Below, in pieces: positions 44,279 to 53,756 of a DNA stretch of 64,000 bases. The translations under genes and the position numbers were made by a program. The DNA comes from Adhaeribacter aerolatus. GTDB taxonomy: Bacteria; Bacteroidota; Bacteroidia; Cytophagales; Hymenobacteraceae. The stretch's first letter is position 1; the number at the start of each line of letters is the position of its first letter. The stretch lies in the NCBI RefSeq assembly GCF_007991635.1, contig NZ_BJYS01000024.1, positions 24,880-88,879 of the forward strand. The letters run 5' to 3'. Under the pieces are notes generated by a model, which was not told where the DNA came from, searched no databases, and saw only the letters and a program-made list of their open reading frames with translations.

Positions 44279-45045
44279 TAAGTAAACACGTAATCATATA
44301 ATTAAGTAATTATATAACATACTATAAAGGATACAAAGCAAAATTAGCTAATCACTTAATTAAGTAAATATATAAATAAGTAATTTTTAAAGTTTCTTTA
44401 ATATATACCCGATTCTAAAAAGTAAGTAAATATATATTCAAATATTTAAGCAGGTAGTTAGTTATATGATTACAAAAATATGTAATTATACATTTAGTTA
44501 TATAGGAAGAAATTTAATTACCTATAAAACTAAATATATAACCAGCAAAACAAGTATTTATATGCTTATTTATTCCACCGGATATATAATTATATAGTTA
44601 CTTATTATACTAATAGCTTATTTAGCTAATTACTTATTCTGCTAATTACTTATTCAGCAAAATATCTATTAAGCTAACAACTTATCCAGCTAATTACATA
44701 TCGGGCTAATTATCTATTTAGCTAATTACTTATTCACCTAATTACTTAAAAAGGTAAAGAGAACAATACTTAATTCTGTAATTATATTTTAAAGTATTTA
44801 TTTATCTTTACAGCCACTTAAGCAGGCAACTATATAATTAAGTAAAAACATAGTTATATATTTAAGTAAATAAGTAAATAGGTGTTTACATAATTAGTTG
44901 AATAAGTAGATGGGTTCCTATATGACCAAGGGGATAAGTAAATATATATTCATATGATTTTCTGATTAGGTAAATAACATATAACCCTTTTTTATAAATA
45001 AGTATTTATCTATCTAAGTAGACATATAAAGAAGTAATTAAGTAA
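44279..45045. repeat. AT-rich heptamer repeat array (candidate partition centromere and/or oriT)
   Basis: Between the accessory protein gene and parA lies a 0.98-kb spacer with no gene. TAAGTAA occurs at 44279, 44303, 44361, 44377, 44423 and at 44839, 44863, 44871, 44935, 45039. Its reverse complement TTACTTA occurs at 44598, 44630, 44646, 44726 and 44742. This gives five direct, five inverted, then five direct copies. The middle block also repeats GCTAATTACTTATT, with neighbouring copies 16 bases apart. It begins close to the mob gene and ends 15 bases before parA. A role as parS for ParA/DUF3408 is the best guess. Confidence 0.75.
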
Positions 45046-45060
45046 CGTCCAAAACTGAAA

Positions 45061-45813
45061 ATGGAGAGAGAAACAAAATTTATATCATTCTTTAATCAAA
45101 AGGGAGGAGTAGGCAAATCAACCTTAGAAATATTAATGGCTAGTTATTGCCACAATGTACTCGGATTAAAAATTGCTATTCTGGATGCCGATTATCCTCA
45201 ATTAAATATTCATAAGTTAAGGGAAGATGAAATCAATCTGGTTAAAAGGAGCGAAGCCTATCAGCAGGCATTTGCAAGTCTAGGCAAACCAGTTTTTCCA
45301 ATTGCCAATAGCAATCCAACCGAAGCAGTAGCACAAATGGATATATTTTTGGATCTGGAAGCAGGGGAGGAGCCATACGATATAATTTTTGTGGATTTGC
45401 CCGGCACCATCAATACCCCCGGGGTGCTGGCAACCATTAGCCAGTTAGACCATATCTTTATACCCTTGATTGCGGATCAGCTGGTTATTAAAAGTTCTCT
45501 TGAATTTGGGGTATTAGTAAACGATAACTTAATAGATAAACCAAATATAAATTTAAAGACCCTGCACTTCTTTTGGAATAACGTTGTCAAATCGGAAAAG
45601 TCAAATTTATATGAAATGACGAATTCTGTAATAGAACAAGCCGGGTTAAAGGTTTTGGAGACCATGATTGGGCAAAGCGTAAAATTCCGTAAACCTGAAT
45701 TCAGGTCTACTATATTCCCTATGCAGCCCAACTTAATCAAAGACACCAGTATGATTCCCTTAATTGAAGAAGTTTTAAAGGTTGTTGGTATTAGTATTAA
45801 TGCTTTAAAATAA
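45061..45813 (+). CDS. parA: ParA-family partition ATPase (TraA of Bacteroidetes elements)
   Basis: The 250-residue protein has a deviant Walker A, KGGVGKST (14-21), followed by AILDADYPQ (Walker A' region) and IIFVDLPG as Walker B. It is a short ParA without an N-terminal helix-turn-helix, so its DNA site is read by a partner. The DUF3408 gene follows six bases downstream. The AT-rich heptamer array lies directly upstream. It should move plasmid copies to daughter cells; in related elements this gene is called traA. Confidence 0.9.
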   Translation: MERETKFISFFNQKGGVGKSTLEILMASYCHNVLGLKIAILDADYPQLNIHKLREDEINLVKRSEAYQQAFASLGKPVFPIANSNPTEAVAQMDIFLDLEAGEEPYDIIFVDLPGTINTPGVLATISQLDHIFIPLIADQLVIKSSLEFGVLVNDNLIDKPNINLKTLHFFWNNVVKSEKSNLYEMTNSVIEQAGLKVLETMIGQSVKFRKPEFRSTIFPMQPNLIKDTSMIPLIEEVLKVVGISINALK

Positions 45814-45818
45814 AAGTT

Positions 45819-46349
45819 ATGTCCAAGAAAAGACCTACTCCGGCTTTTGATGAAAGCTTTTTAATAGGCAGTATCAGCGGGTTGAATAGAAATAAAGAAC
45901 CTGAACCACCAGTAGAAATACCGGCTGTCACCAATGCGCCTGAACCTGATGTACCAGGGGGAAAAGAGGAAGAACCTAGTAACCTGGACCCTGATTTACA
46001 ATTAGAAAACACAGAACCTTCGCCGGCTCCCCAGAGTGCTGCTGCGCCGGTAGTTATGCCGGAAGAAAGCAAAGGGAAAAAAAAATCTGCCAGCAGTACC
46101 GCTACTCCCAAATCGCAGGCTGGAAATACCTGGGAATATGAAAGATTTTTAACGCCTACTTCCGGCCGTAAAAATTCCCATGTCTATATATCCGATCTAA
46201 AACATTCCAAGATTAGACAGATCCTGGCCCTGACAAGTAATAAAATAGCTATTGCCGATTATTTAGAAAATGTCCTGGATGAACACTTTGAAAAGTACGA
46301 AACTCAAATTAAAGACCATTTTAGAAAATCCCTGTTCGATAACTTATAA
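45819..46349 (+). CDS. DUF3408 protein (TraB-like; probable ParB-type DNA-binding partner)
   Basis: A 176-residue protein. The first 100 residues are acidic, Pro-rich and probably disordered. The C-terminal 70 hold the DUF3408 core (HVYISDLKHSKIRQILAL, then IADYLENVLDEHFEKYE). This looks like a ribbon-helix-helix-type domain. It follows parA by six bases and ends before a strong terminator, so parA and this gene form one transcript. It is the most likely binder of the upstream heptamer array. Confidence 0.75.
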   Translation: MSKKRPTPAFDESFLIGSISGLNRNKEPEPPVEIPAVTNAPEPDVPGGKEEEPSNLDPDLQLENTEPSPAPQSAAAPVVMPEESKGKKKSASSTATPKSQAGNTWEYERFLTPTSGRKNSHVYISDLKHSKIRQILALTSNKIAIADYLENVLDEHFEKYETQIKDHFRKSLFDNL

Positions 46350-46462
46350 GCAGTTTTGAATATTAAGGAGTTTTATTCTATTCAATCAAACCTATGTAAT
46401 TGAAAATTAGGGATAAATAAAAAAATTAATCAAAGTAGGGGAGGGGCCCGCAACCCGTTTCT

Positions 46463-46512
46463 AAAGAAATGGCTACCATCGGTTTAAACACTGGTGGTAG
46501 CCATTTCTTTTT
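46463..46512 (+). terminator. strong hairpin ending the parA-DUF3408 operon
   Basis: A perfect 16-bp stem (46463-46478 with 46495-46510) closes a 16-base loop and runs into TTTTTG. It separates the partition operon from the tra operon. The remaining bases to 46732 contain no gene. Confidence 0.85.
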
Positions 46513-46732
46513 GCAATTGTTAATGAAAATATATTTTAAAAATATCCTAAATTTATTCATCTTATAAATATTCCCTAACGTATAGTTTTTTAAGAAAAAA
46601 TAATCCATTCCGGGTAAAAAACCGCTCAATATCTTAATTTTCTAATAAATAAGCATTCTATTTTACCAAACAAGAATCGATAACTAATTTTTAAAGCTAA
46701 AAATATCAAAAAAATATTTCTGATATGAATAA

Positions 46733-46754
46733 AAATTATTTATAATATAGATAA
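46733..46754. promoter_or_regulatory. 22-bp element before the tra operon
   Basis: Identical to 37883-37904 upstream of the M23 peptidase. Here it ends 13 bases before the first tra-region ATG. It is followed by TAAATTTT, which is close to a -7 box. A shared promoter or activator site is likely. Confidence 0.55.
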
Positions 46755-46767
46755 ATTTTCACTAGGT

Positions 46768-47529
46768 ATGTTTGCAGGTATTACATGGGGGCAATTTGGC
46801 CTTTTCCTTCTGGTTGCGATTAGTATTTATTATGTGGTAGTAATATTACTTTACTACCGGGCCGAAGTGTTTGGCAAGTTCCAAGAAAAGAAGAAGCCAG
46901 CTGATTTAGTACCTTCCCCGGTGGCTGTTCCCGTCATTTCTGCTATTGGTAGTACGCCGGATTATGGCAGTAGCCTGGGTGCTCCCGTTACCCCTGGTGG
47001 TACTGATAATCCCACCCATCAAGAGAATAAAGAACCTGAAATAACGGAAGAGGAGGGAAGTTCAGATGCATCGGATACCGGAGTAACTAACCATAACCCG
47101 GAACTAAGCATACTGCCAGGGGATGATGAAAATGCCTTTGCGGTGCAAGACCCGGAAGAAGATATGTTTTTTGACGATGAAGTAAACGTGGAAGAGCAAT
47201 TTATCTCTTTTGAAGAGGCAGATTCAATCGAAGTTCTTACCGGAGGCATCACGGTGGCGGAATTGGATAGAACTGTAGATCTGCTGCAACAGGAAGAAAT
47301 TTCATTCTCAGAAAAAAGGGAATTATCTAAGAACCTGGAATTAATTGAAGACAGCTTTTTGCTGCAAAGCATCACCACTGATAATACCCGCGCAAAGGAA
47401 AAGCTGGACTTACTTTTTGGAGATAAATTCTTTGCAGAAGAAGTACCTGAAATAGGGGAGCAGGTTATTAAAGATTCCTTCGCTGATGTTGATGTAAAAA
47501 AATTAATGAAACATAGTATCCATTTCTAA
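46768..47529 (+). CDS. hypothetical membrane protein, first gene of the tra operon
   Basis: The 253-residue protein has one N-terminal membrane helix (FGLFLLVAISIYYVVVILLYY). A Pro-rich linker and a long acidic cytoplasmic region follow (DDENAFAVQDPEEDMFFDDE). Sequence identity to a named family was not recognised. Its place before traE corresponds to traC/traD of Bacteroidetes elements, whose products are poorly known. It starts right after the 22-bp element. Confidence 0.65.
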   Translation: MFAGITWGQFGLFLLVAISIYYVVVILLYYRAEVFGKFQEKKKPADLVPSPVAVPVISAIGSTPDYGSSLGAPVTPGGTDNPTHQENKEPEITEEEGSSDASDTGVTNHNPELSILPGDDENAFAVQDPEEDMFFDDEVNVEEQFISFEEADSIEVLTGGITVAELDRTVDLLQQEEISFSEKRELSKNLELIEDSFLLQSITTDNTRAKEKLDLLFGDKFFAEEVPEIGEQVIKDSFADVDVKKLMKHSIHF

Positions 47530-47548
47530 CAGCCTAATTTATAACAAC

Positions 47549-47875
47549 ATGAAAAATTTTAAAACCCCAAAAAACAAAAAATTATTAAGTGCGGTGGCTT
47601 TGGTTGCGTTATTTTCTATCGCCCCGGCTGCTTTTGGCCAGGGGAACGGCGCTGCCGGCATCGAAGCGGCTACGGCCCAAGTAACCAGTTACTTTGATCC
47701 GGCCACTAACTTAATGTATGCGGTAGGTGCGGTGCTCGGCCTGATTGGCGGGGTTAAAGTTTATTCCAAATGGAATAGCGGGGATCCGGATACCCAGAAA
47801 GTGGCCGCCGGTTGGTTTGGCAGCTGTGTATTCCTCGTAGTCGTAGCGACTATTTTAAGAGCCTTCTTTTTGTAA
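47549..47875 (+). CDS. traE: TraE, DUF4134 (VirB2-like pilin)
   Basis: A 108-residue protein with a cleavable signal (LLSAVALVALFSIAPAAFGQ). Two hydrophobic segments follow (MYAVGAVLGLIGGVKVYSKW and GSCVFLVVVATILRAFF), separated by a polar loop. That is the shape of VirB2-like pilins and of TraE. It lies 19 bases after the preceding gene and 12 before traF. Confidence 0.85.
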   Translation: MKNFKTPKNKKLLSAVALVALFSIAPAAFGQGNGAAGIEAATAQVTSYFDPATNLMYAVGAVLGLIGGVKVYSKWNSGDPDTQKVAAGWFGSCVFLVVVATILRAFFL

Positions 47876-47887
47876 TTCACCTCGATT

Positions 47888-48211
47888 GTGGCAACCTATA
47901 ATATCAATAAGGGAATTAACAAGCCCGTTGAATTCAAGGGCTTAAAGGCGCAATATCTATTCTACTTTGCGGCCGGTTTACTAGGTATTTTTTTAGTTTT
48001 TACCATTCTCTACATAATTGGTTTAAACGCCTATCTCTGTATCCTGTTTACCCTTCTGGAAACCAGCTTGTTATTCCATTTAGTTTTTAAGTATAACCGG
48101 ATTTACGGGGAGCATGGCCTGATGAAAAATAGTGCGGCCCAAAAACGGCCTAATTATCTGGTAAATCAGGGCCGGTTCTTAAAAATATTGAAGTATAAAA
48201 GAAAGAGGTAA
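47888..48211 (+). CDS. traF: TraF, DUF4133 (VirB3-like)
   Basis: A 107-residue protein starting with GTG. The N-terminus (YNINKGINKPVEFKGLKAQY) is typical of the DUF4133 family. Two adjacent helices follow, then a basic tail ending in KRKR. VirB3-like proteins sit in the inner membrane next to the VirB4 ATPase, whose gene starts three bases after the stop. Confidence 0.85.
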   Translation: MATYNINKGINKPVEFKGLKAQYLFYFAAGLLGIFLVFTILYIIGLNAYLCILFTLLETSLLFHLVFKYNRIYGEHGLMKNSAAQKRPNYLVNQGRFLKILKYKRKR

Positions 48212-48214
48212 CCA

Positions 48215-50707
48215 ATGGGCGTTATTTATAAATCGGATTCTCTCGAAAAGAAACTGCCTTTGTATAAGGTGGAGCATGACTGTATTATTAACAAGTTTGC
48301 CGAAATAACAGTCTGTTTTCGGGTAAATCTGAAAGAGATATTTACCCTGTCGCAACCGGAGTATGAAAGTTTACATCAAACCTGGATTAAAGCGTTAAAA
48401 ATACTTCCAAAATATACCATCATTCATAAACAGGATTGGTTTGTGGAAGAAAAATATCAGCCGGATTTTGCCAAGGATGATTTAAGTTTTCTGGATCGGG
48501 CATTCGAACGCCATTTTAACGAACGGCCCTATCTTAACCATTATTGCTACCTCTATATTACCCTTTCCTATCCGGAAAAGGCTAAGAAAAATAGTATGTG
48601 GGGCTCCCTAGTTCGGGGTAAAATTATCCCGAAGGAAATAGATTCCCCGGTGGTTATCACCAACTTTTTTGATACGGTCAGCCAGTTTCAAAGGATCTTA
48701 ACGGATAGCGGAGCGGTTGGCTTGGTTCGTTTAACCGAATCCGAAATTGTCGGCACCGAAGGAAAAGCAGGCATTATTGAAAAATACTTAGCGGTTAGCC
48801 AGGATGAGGTGGTACCCTTGGCAGATATTGATTTTACCAATGGTTTACAAATAGGAGCGAAGAACTTTAATTTATTTACCTTATCGAACATAGACGATCT
48901 GCCCGGTTCGGTAAGTACCGAAAAAAGGTATGACCGCTTAAGTACGGATAAAAGCAACTGCAATATGGGGTTTTCTTCCCCCGTTGGATTGTTGCTTTCC
49001 TGTAACCATATCTATAACCAATATTTCTTTATTGACGATCATGCGGAAAATTTAAAAGAGTTTGAAAGGAAGGCCCGAAATTTAAATTCTTTGTCTTTGT
49101 ATAGCCGGGAAAATGCGATAAATAAAGAATGGTACGACCAATTTTTGAATGAAGCCATTAGCTTTAACCAGACTTCAGTAAGGGCTCATTTTAACGTTTT
49201 CTTATGGTCGGAAGACCCGGAGCAATTAAAAGAGTACCGAAATTTGGCTACAGCTGGAATTGCAACCATGGATTGCAAACCTCGCTTGAATACAAAAGAT
49301 ATGCCGGCTTTATTCTGGGCGGGTATTCCGGGAAATGCTTCTGATTGTCCGAGTGAAGAAACTTTTTATACCTTCCTGGAACAAGCTTGCTGCTTTATCA
49401 ATCACGAAACCAACTATATATCTTCCAGTAGTCCGTTTGGTTTAAAAATGGTCGATCGCATGAGTGGCAAACCCATTCTGGTCGATATTTCGGATGAACC
49501 CATGAAAAAAGGGTTTACCACCAACCGGAATAAATTTATCCTCGGTCCCTCGGGAAGCGGCAAGTCCTTTTTTACGAACCACATGGTAAAGCAGTATTAT
49601 GAACAGGGAACCCATGTGCTCCTGGTTGATACCGGGAATTCCTATTTAGGATTATGTGATTTAATTAACCGGCAAACCCAGGGGAGGGATGGCGTTTATT
49701 TAACCTATACCGAGGAAAACCCGATCAGCTTCAACCCTTTTTATACCGAAGACGGGCAATTTGATATTGAGAAAAAAGAAAGTATTAAAACGCTCATTTT
49801 AACGCTCTGGAAAAGGGATACGGATATTCCTACCCGGGCAGAAGAAGTAGCTTTATCCAATGCCGTTAATTACTACCTGATTGCTCTGAAAGACAAAAAT
49901 AGTATTACCCCAAGTTTTAATACCTTTTACGAATTTGTAAATGGCGTCTACCGGAAGATTCTGGAAGAAAAGAAAGTAAGGGAAAAAGATTTTGACCTTG
50001 ACAATTTTATAAATGTCCTGGCGCCCTATTACGAAGGAGGCGAATATGATTATCTGCTGAACTCGGACAAAGAATTAGACCTGCTGAATAAGCGTTTCAT
50101 TGTTTTTGAACTTGACAATATAAAGGATCATAAAATCCTTTTCCCGGTGGTTACGCTGATTATCATGGAAACCTTTATTAATAAGATGCGCCGGCTAAAA
50201 GGTGTTCGCAAAATGATTTTAATTGAGGAGGCCTGGAAAGCTATTGCCAAGGAAGGGATGGCCGAATATATTAAATACCTCTTTAAAACAGTTCGGAAGT
50301 TCTTTGGCGAAGCGGTGGTAGTTACCCAGGAGGTAGACGACATTATTCATTCTCCAATTGTAAAAGATACCATTATCAATAATAGCGATTGTAAAATTTT
50401 GCTGGATCAGCGCAAGTACTTAAATAAATTCGAACAGATTCAAAACTTATTAGGATTATCTGATAAGGAAAAAGAACAGGTATTGTCCATTAACCTGGAT
50501 AATAACCCTAACCGAAAATACAAAGAAGTTTGGATTGGCCTGGGCGGTGTAAAAAGCGCCGTGTACGCCACAGAAGTTTCTCCGGAAGAATATTTTACCT
50601 ATACCACGGAAGAAACGGAAAAAGTAAAACTATTTGAATTAGCTAAACGGAAAGGGAGTATGGAATTAGCCATTACGGAAATGGCTAACATAGCCAGAGC
50701 CAGTTAA
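48215..50707 (+). CDS. traG: TraG, VirB4-type conjugation ATPase
   Basis: The 830-residue protein has an N-terminal VirB4 domain (KVEHDCIINKFAEITVCFRV). The ATPase half has Walker A GPSGSGKS near residues 443-450. Walker B and the nearby MILIEEAWKAI motif are followed by FFGEAVVVTQEVDDI and a C-terminal helical tail. It powers assembly of the pilus and channel. It is the longest gene of the tra operon and starts three bases after traF. Confidence 0.94.
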   Translation: MGVIYKSDSLEKKLPLYKVEHDCIINKFAEITVCFRVNLKEIFTLSQPEYESLHQTWIKALKILPKYTIIHKQDWFVEEKYQPDFAKDDLSFLDRAFERHFNERPYLNHYCYLYITLSYPEKAKKNSMWGSLVRGKIIPKEIDSPVVITNFFDTVSQFQRILTDSGAVGLVRLTESEIVGTEGKAGIIEKYLAVSQDEVVPLADIDFTNGLQIGAKNFNLFTLSNIDDLPGSVSTEKRYDRLSTDKSNCNMGFSSPVGLLLSCNHIYNQYFFIDDHAENLKEFERKARNLNSLSLYSRENAINKEWYDQFLNEAISFNQTSVRAHFNVFLWSEDPEQLKEYRNLATAGIATMDCKPRLNTKDMPALFWAGIPGNASDCPSEETFYTFLEQACCFINHETNYISSSSPFGLKMVDRMSGKPILVDISDEPMKKGFTTNRNKFILGPSGSGKSFFTNHMVKQYYEQGTHVLLVDTGNSYLGLCDLINRQTQGRDGVYLTYTEENPISFNPFYTEDGQFDIEKKESIKTLILTLWKRDTDIPTRAEEVALSNAVNYYLIALKDKNSITPSFNTFYEFVNGVYRKILEEKKVREKDFDLDNFINVLAPYYEGGEYDYLLNSDKELDLLNKRFIVFELDNIKDHKILFPVVTLIIMETFINKMRRLKGVRKMILIEEAWKAIAKEGMAEYIKYLFKTVRKFFGEAVVVTQEVDDIIHSPIVKDTIINNSDCKILLDQRKYLNKFEQIQNLLGLSDKEKEQVLSINLDNNPNRKYKEVWIGLGGVKSAVYATEVSPEEYFTYTTEETEKVKLFELAKRKGSMELAITEMANIARAS

Positions 50708-50737
50708 TGTAAACCTGTTAAACCTAAATTCTGAACG

Positions 50738-51133
50738 ATGGAAAATTTACAATTGCAAAAAACCAAATATTATGTGTTAGGGATTCTGTTAGCCCTGTTA
50801 TCTGCCTGTTCCTCTGGAACCGAAAAAACCGATTCCGGGCAATCCTCTAATCCGGATCAGGAAAGACCTCCAATTTCTCCCTACAAAGACAATTTTATTG
50901 GGGAATGGAAGTCAGTTCAAAGTGAGGGAAGGGATCATGCAATTATAACCCGAAACGGAAATAACTTCTTAATTCAGCAAGGAAAAAAAACAGTACCAGG
51001 TGTCTGGGATGAAGAAAACAATATTATACGGTTGAATATAGGGGTGCCAATGGATATCATGTACATCGAAAAGGAAGATATGATTGTATTTGGCAATGGT
51101 GGCAAATATAGTCGGGTATCGAAAAAACAATAA
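50738..51133 (+). CDS. hypothetical lipoprotein within the tra operon
   Basis: A 131-residue protein with a lipobox (ALLSAC), a Ser/Gln-rich linker, and a small domain with FIGEWKSVQSEGRDHAIITR and repeated beta turns. This looks like a lipocalin-like or DUF3876-type fold. It lies between traG and traI. Lipoproteins in this place are candidates for entry exclusion, but I have no direct sign of that. Confidence 0.6.
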   Translation: MENLQLQKTKYYVLGILLALLSACSSGTEKTDSGQSSNPDQERPPISPYKDNFIGEWKSVQSEGRDHAIITRNGNNFLIQQGKKTVPGVWDEENNIIRLNIGVPMDIMYIEKEDMIVFGNGGKYSRVSKKQ

Positions 51134-51170
51134 AGTCTTTAATAATTGAAAAACTAAAAGTGATTGGATT

Positions 51171-51785
51171 ATGAAAAAGCTGATTTTTCTCGGGACGTTT
51201 TTAACTATTTTCAATTTTACTGCATCTGCCCAATTTGTGGTAGCCGATCCAACGGCTTTTTCTCAGAGAGCCATCCAGCAGATTTCCAATATTACGGAAC
51301 AGATTCAGCAGAAATACGAATTGGTTCGGCAATTTCAGAAAACGAATGAAATATATAATCAGGGGAAAGAGTGGTACGATGGCCTGAAACGGGTAAATAA
51401 TACGGTGGCCGAATATAAAAAAATCTACGAAACCCTAGAACTCACTGCCCAAATTGTAGACCTGTACGCGACCAATATTACCCGGTTCCGGATGGATAAA
51501 AATTTCTCACTCAGCGAAATTGGCTATATAACGGATGGGTACGGCAACCTTTTAAAGGAAAGTTCCCGGCTCGTGGATGATCTAAACTTAGGTGCTAAAG
51601 CTACTACCTTAAGTATGACCGATAAAGAGCGCCTGGATATGATAAGTAGCACTTTTGAAAAAGTAAGGCAGCATAAAGCATTAGTACAATATTATACAAA
51701 TAAAAACATCTCCGTTTCCTACCTCCGGGCGAAAAAAAGAAACAATACCGATGGGGTAATGCGACTTTACGGATTAGCCCACTAA
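51171..51785 (+). CDS. traI: TraI, DUF4141 (VirB5-like)
   Basis: The 204-residue protein has a signal peptide (LIFLGTFLTIFNFTASAQF). A long alpha-helical body follows (QISNITEQIQQKYELVRQF), as in VirB5/DUF4141 proteins. It should lie in the periplasm or on the pilus tip. The gene starts 37 bases after the lipoprotein gene and 19 before traJ. Confidence 0.82.
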   Translation: MKKLIFLGTFLTIFNFTASAQFVVADPTAFSQRAIQQISNITEQIQQKYELVRQFQKTNEIYNQGKEWYDGLKRVNNTVAEYKKIYETLELTAQIVDLYATNITRFRMDKNFSLSEIGYITDGYGNLLKESSRLVDDLNLGAKATTLSMTDKERLDMISSTFEKVRQHKALVQYYTNKNISVSYLRAKKRNNTDGVMRLYGLAH

Positions 51786-51804
51786 TAATTAAAAATATAC
51801 GGCT

Positions 51805-52836
51805 ATGGATGAAAGTCTGCATCAAATATTAAGACAGCTATATGACGAAATGTTACCCCTATGCGATTCCTTGATTGGAGTAGCTAGAGGGCTGGCCGGA
51901 TTAGGTGCGATCTTTTACATTGCAAACCGGGTTTGGCGGCACATGGCCAATAACGAACCGATTGATTTTTACCCCCTGTTTCGGCCTTTTGTTATAGGTT
52001 GGTGCATTATGTTTTTTCCCTTGGTGATTGGCACTTTAAACGGGGTGCTAGATCCAATTGTAACTGCTACTGGTGCTTTAGTTGATAACCAGAATATAGA
52101 AGTTCGGCAATTTCAGGAACAACTATCTAAACTGGAAGAAGCCAGCATGAAAAAAGAGGGTAAGGGCTGGATGGTTGATGATGCGGATTTTGAAAAAAAA
52201 CTAGATGAATTGAACCCTACAGACATTGGAGAAATGGCCGGAATGTATACCGAACGGGCAATGTACCAAATGCAAACGAGTGTGCGGGAATGGTTTAAAG
52301 AATTGCTAATTGTTCTTTATGAAGCTGCTAGCTTGGTACTGGATACCATTAGAACTTTTTTCCTAATCGTGATGGCTATTATCGGACCAATATCCTTTGG
52401 TTTGGCCGTATTTGACGGCTTCCACGGCACTTTGACCAATTGGATTGCCCGTTACATCAATGTTTTTTTATGGCTTCCGGTGGCTAATATTTTCGGAGCA
52501 ATAGTTTCTAAAATTAATGTCCTGATGCTGCAAAAAGATATTGCCGATTTACAACACGGTGGCGATTTTGATGCCACCAATACAGCTTACCTGGTTTTTC
52601 TGCTGATTGGTATTTTTGGTTATACCTGCGTTCCGACGGTAGCCGGTTGGATTGTGCAAAGCTGTGGCGGTGGCCGGTTTATGACCAGTATAACCAATAC
52701 TTCTGCCAGTACAATTGGCAGCGCTGGATCGGTGGCTGGAGCCGGTGCCGGGGCGGTAGCGGGCCGGGGGGCGGTCGCCGCTAAAAATTTGGTAAATGCC
52801 CCTGCTCAGGTGATGGCAGGATACAAAAAGCTTTAA
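51805..52836 (+). CDS. traJ: TraJ, VirB6-like inner-membrane protein
   Basis: A 343-residue polytopic protein. The first helix pair begins SLIGVARGLAGLGAIFYIA. A charged middle region (EEASMKKEGKGWMVDDADFE) is followed by helices such as FFLIVMAIIGPISFGLAVFD and a C-terminal Gly/Ala-rich tail. TraJ is the VirB6 equivalent that forms the channel base. It lies 15 bases before traK. Confidence 0.87.
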   Translation: MDESLHQILRQLYDEMLPLCDSLIGVARGLAGLGAIFYIANRVWRHMANNEPIDFYPLFRPFVIGWCIMFFPLVIGTLNGVLDPIVTATGALVDNQNIEVRQFQEQLSKLEEASMKKEGKGWMVDDADFEKKLDELNPTDIGEMAGMYTERAMYQMQTSVREWFKELLIVLYEAASLVLDTIRTFFLIVMAIIGPISFGLAVFDGFHGTLTNWIARYINVFLWLPVANIFGAIVSKINVLMLQKDIADLQHGGDFDATNTAYLVFLLIGIFGYTCVPTVAGWIVQSCGGGRFMTSITNTSASTIGSAGSVAGAGAGAVAGRGAVAAKNLVNAPAQVMAGYKKL

Positions 52837-52851
52837 GGAAAGGGGAAAAAT

Positions 52852-53475
52852 ATGCAATTCAAAAGTTTAACAAATATTGAAACCAGCTTTAAACAAATGC
52901 GGCTGTTTTTAATAATTTTTATAGGATTAACATTTTGCTTATCCAGTTACGTGGTTTATATGTCCTTTAATTTTGCCAAGAAATCCAGGGAAAAAATATA
53001 TGTTCTTGATAATGGCAAATCCTTAATGCTGGCTATCTCGCAAGACATGAAGCAGAATAGGCCCGTAGAAGCCAGGGATCACGTAAAACGGTTCCATGAG
53101 CTGTTTTTTACCTTAGCGCCGGATCAGAAAGCAATAGATTACAATATTAATCAGGCCCTTAATCTGTGTGATGAATCAGCGCAGGATGAATACGCCAACT
53201 TGAAAGAAGCAGGGTATTTTACCGGTCTGATTGCCGGTAATGTAAGCCAGGAAATTAAGATAGACAGCGTATTAACCAATTTTAATGAATACCCTTATAC
53301 CGCCAAATGTTATGCGACCCAAACCATTATTCGGGCTACTTCTGAAACCCAACGTTCCCTTATATCCCAATGCCAGTTACGTGATGTAACCCGGAGCGAC
53401 AATAACCCGCATGGTTTTTTGATGGAACGCTGGCGGGTATTGGAAAACAGGGATTTGAAAGTTATTCCCCGGTAG
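52852..53475 (+). CDS. traK: TraK, VirB8-like assembly protein
   Basis: The 207-residue protein has an N-terminal membrane helix (LFLIIFIGLTFCLSSYVVYM). A periplasmic domain follows (YVLDNGKSLMLAISQDMKQ, and YTAKCYATQTIIRAT), as expected for TraK/VirB8. It nucleates the secretion channel. The gene begins 15 bases after traJ and is followed by traL after two bases. Confidence 0.87.
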   Translation: MQFKSLTNIETSFKQMRLFLIIFIGLTFCLSSYVVYMSFNFAKKSREKIYVLDNGKSLMLAISQDMKQNRPVEARDHVKRFHELFFTLAPDQKAIDYNINQALNLCDESAQDEYANLKEAGYFTGLIAGNVSQEIKIDSVLTNFNEYPYTAKCYATQTIIRATSETQRSLISQCQLRDVTRSDNNPHGFLMERWRVLENRDLKVIPR

Positions 53476-53477
53476 CC

Positions 53478-53756
53478 ATGCAAAGAAATAGTACGCCTTT
53501 GAACTGGTTAAAATTCCAATGGGAAACGGTTCAGAAATCTATCGTTACATTTTTAGAAAGAAAGGAAAGAGGGTTATCCCGGGGGCAAAAGAAAATCTAC
53601 TTTTTCCTGTTCGTTTTTTCCTTTGGGGGCTTCTTCCTGTTTTGCCTGGTTTCCGGCCTGGCCGGATATGGTACTTCGGGCTTTTCTGTTTCGCCTATAA
53701 AACGTCCAATCGTTAAGTATCCGGCTATAAAACAAGATTCCATTAAAATAAAATGA
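53478..53756 (+). CDS. traL: TraL, small inner-membrane transfer protein
   Basis: A 92-residue protein with one helix (KIYFFLFVFSFGGFFLFCLV) after a basic N-terminus (ERKERGLSRGQKK). The shape and position between traK and traM match TraL of Bacteroidetes transfer operons. Its stop overlaps the next ATG by four bases. Confidence 0.7.
   Translation: MQRNSTPLNWLKFQWETVQKSIVTFLERKERGLSRGQKKIYFFLFVFSFGGFFLFCLVSGLAGYGTSGFSVSPIKRPIVKYPAIKQDSIKIK

Noticed and set aside
44077..45060. CRISPR-like array in the AT-rich spacer
   Set aside because: The repeats are only 7-14 bases, irregularly spaced and in both orientations, and there are no cas genes.
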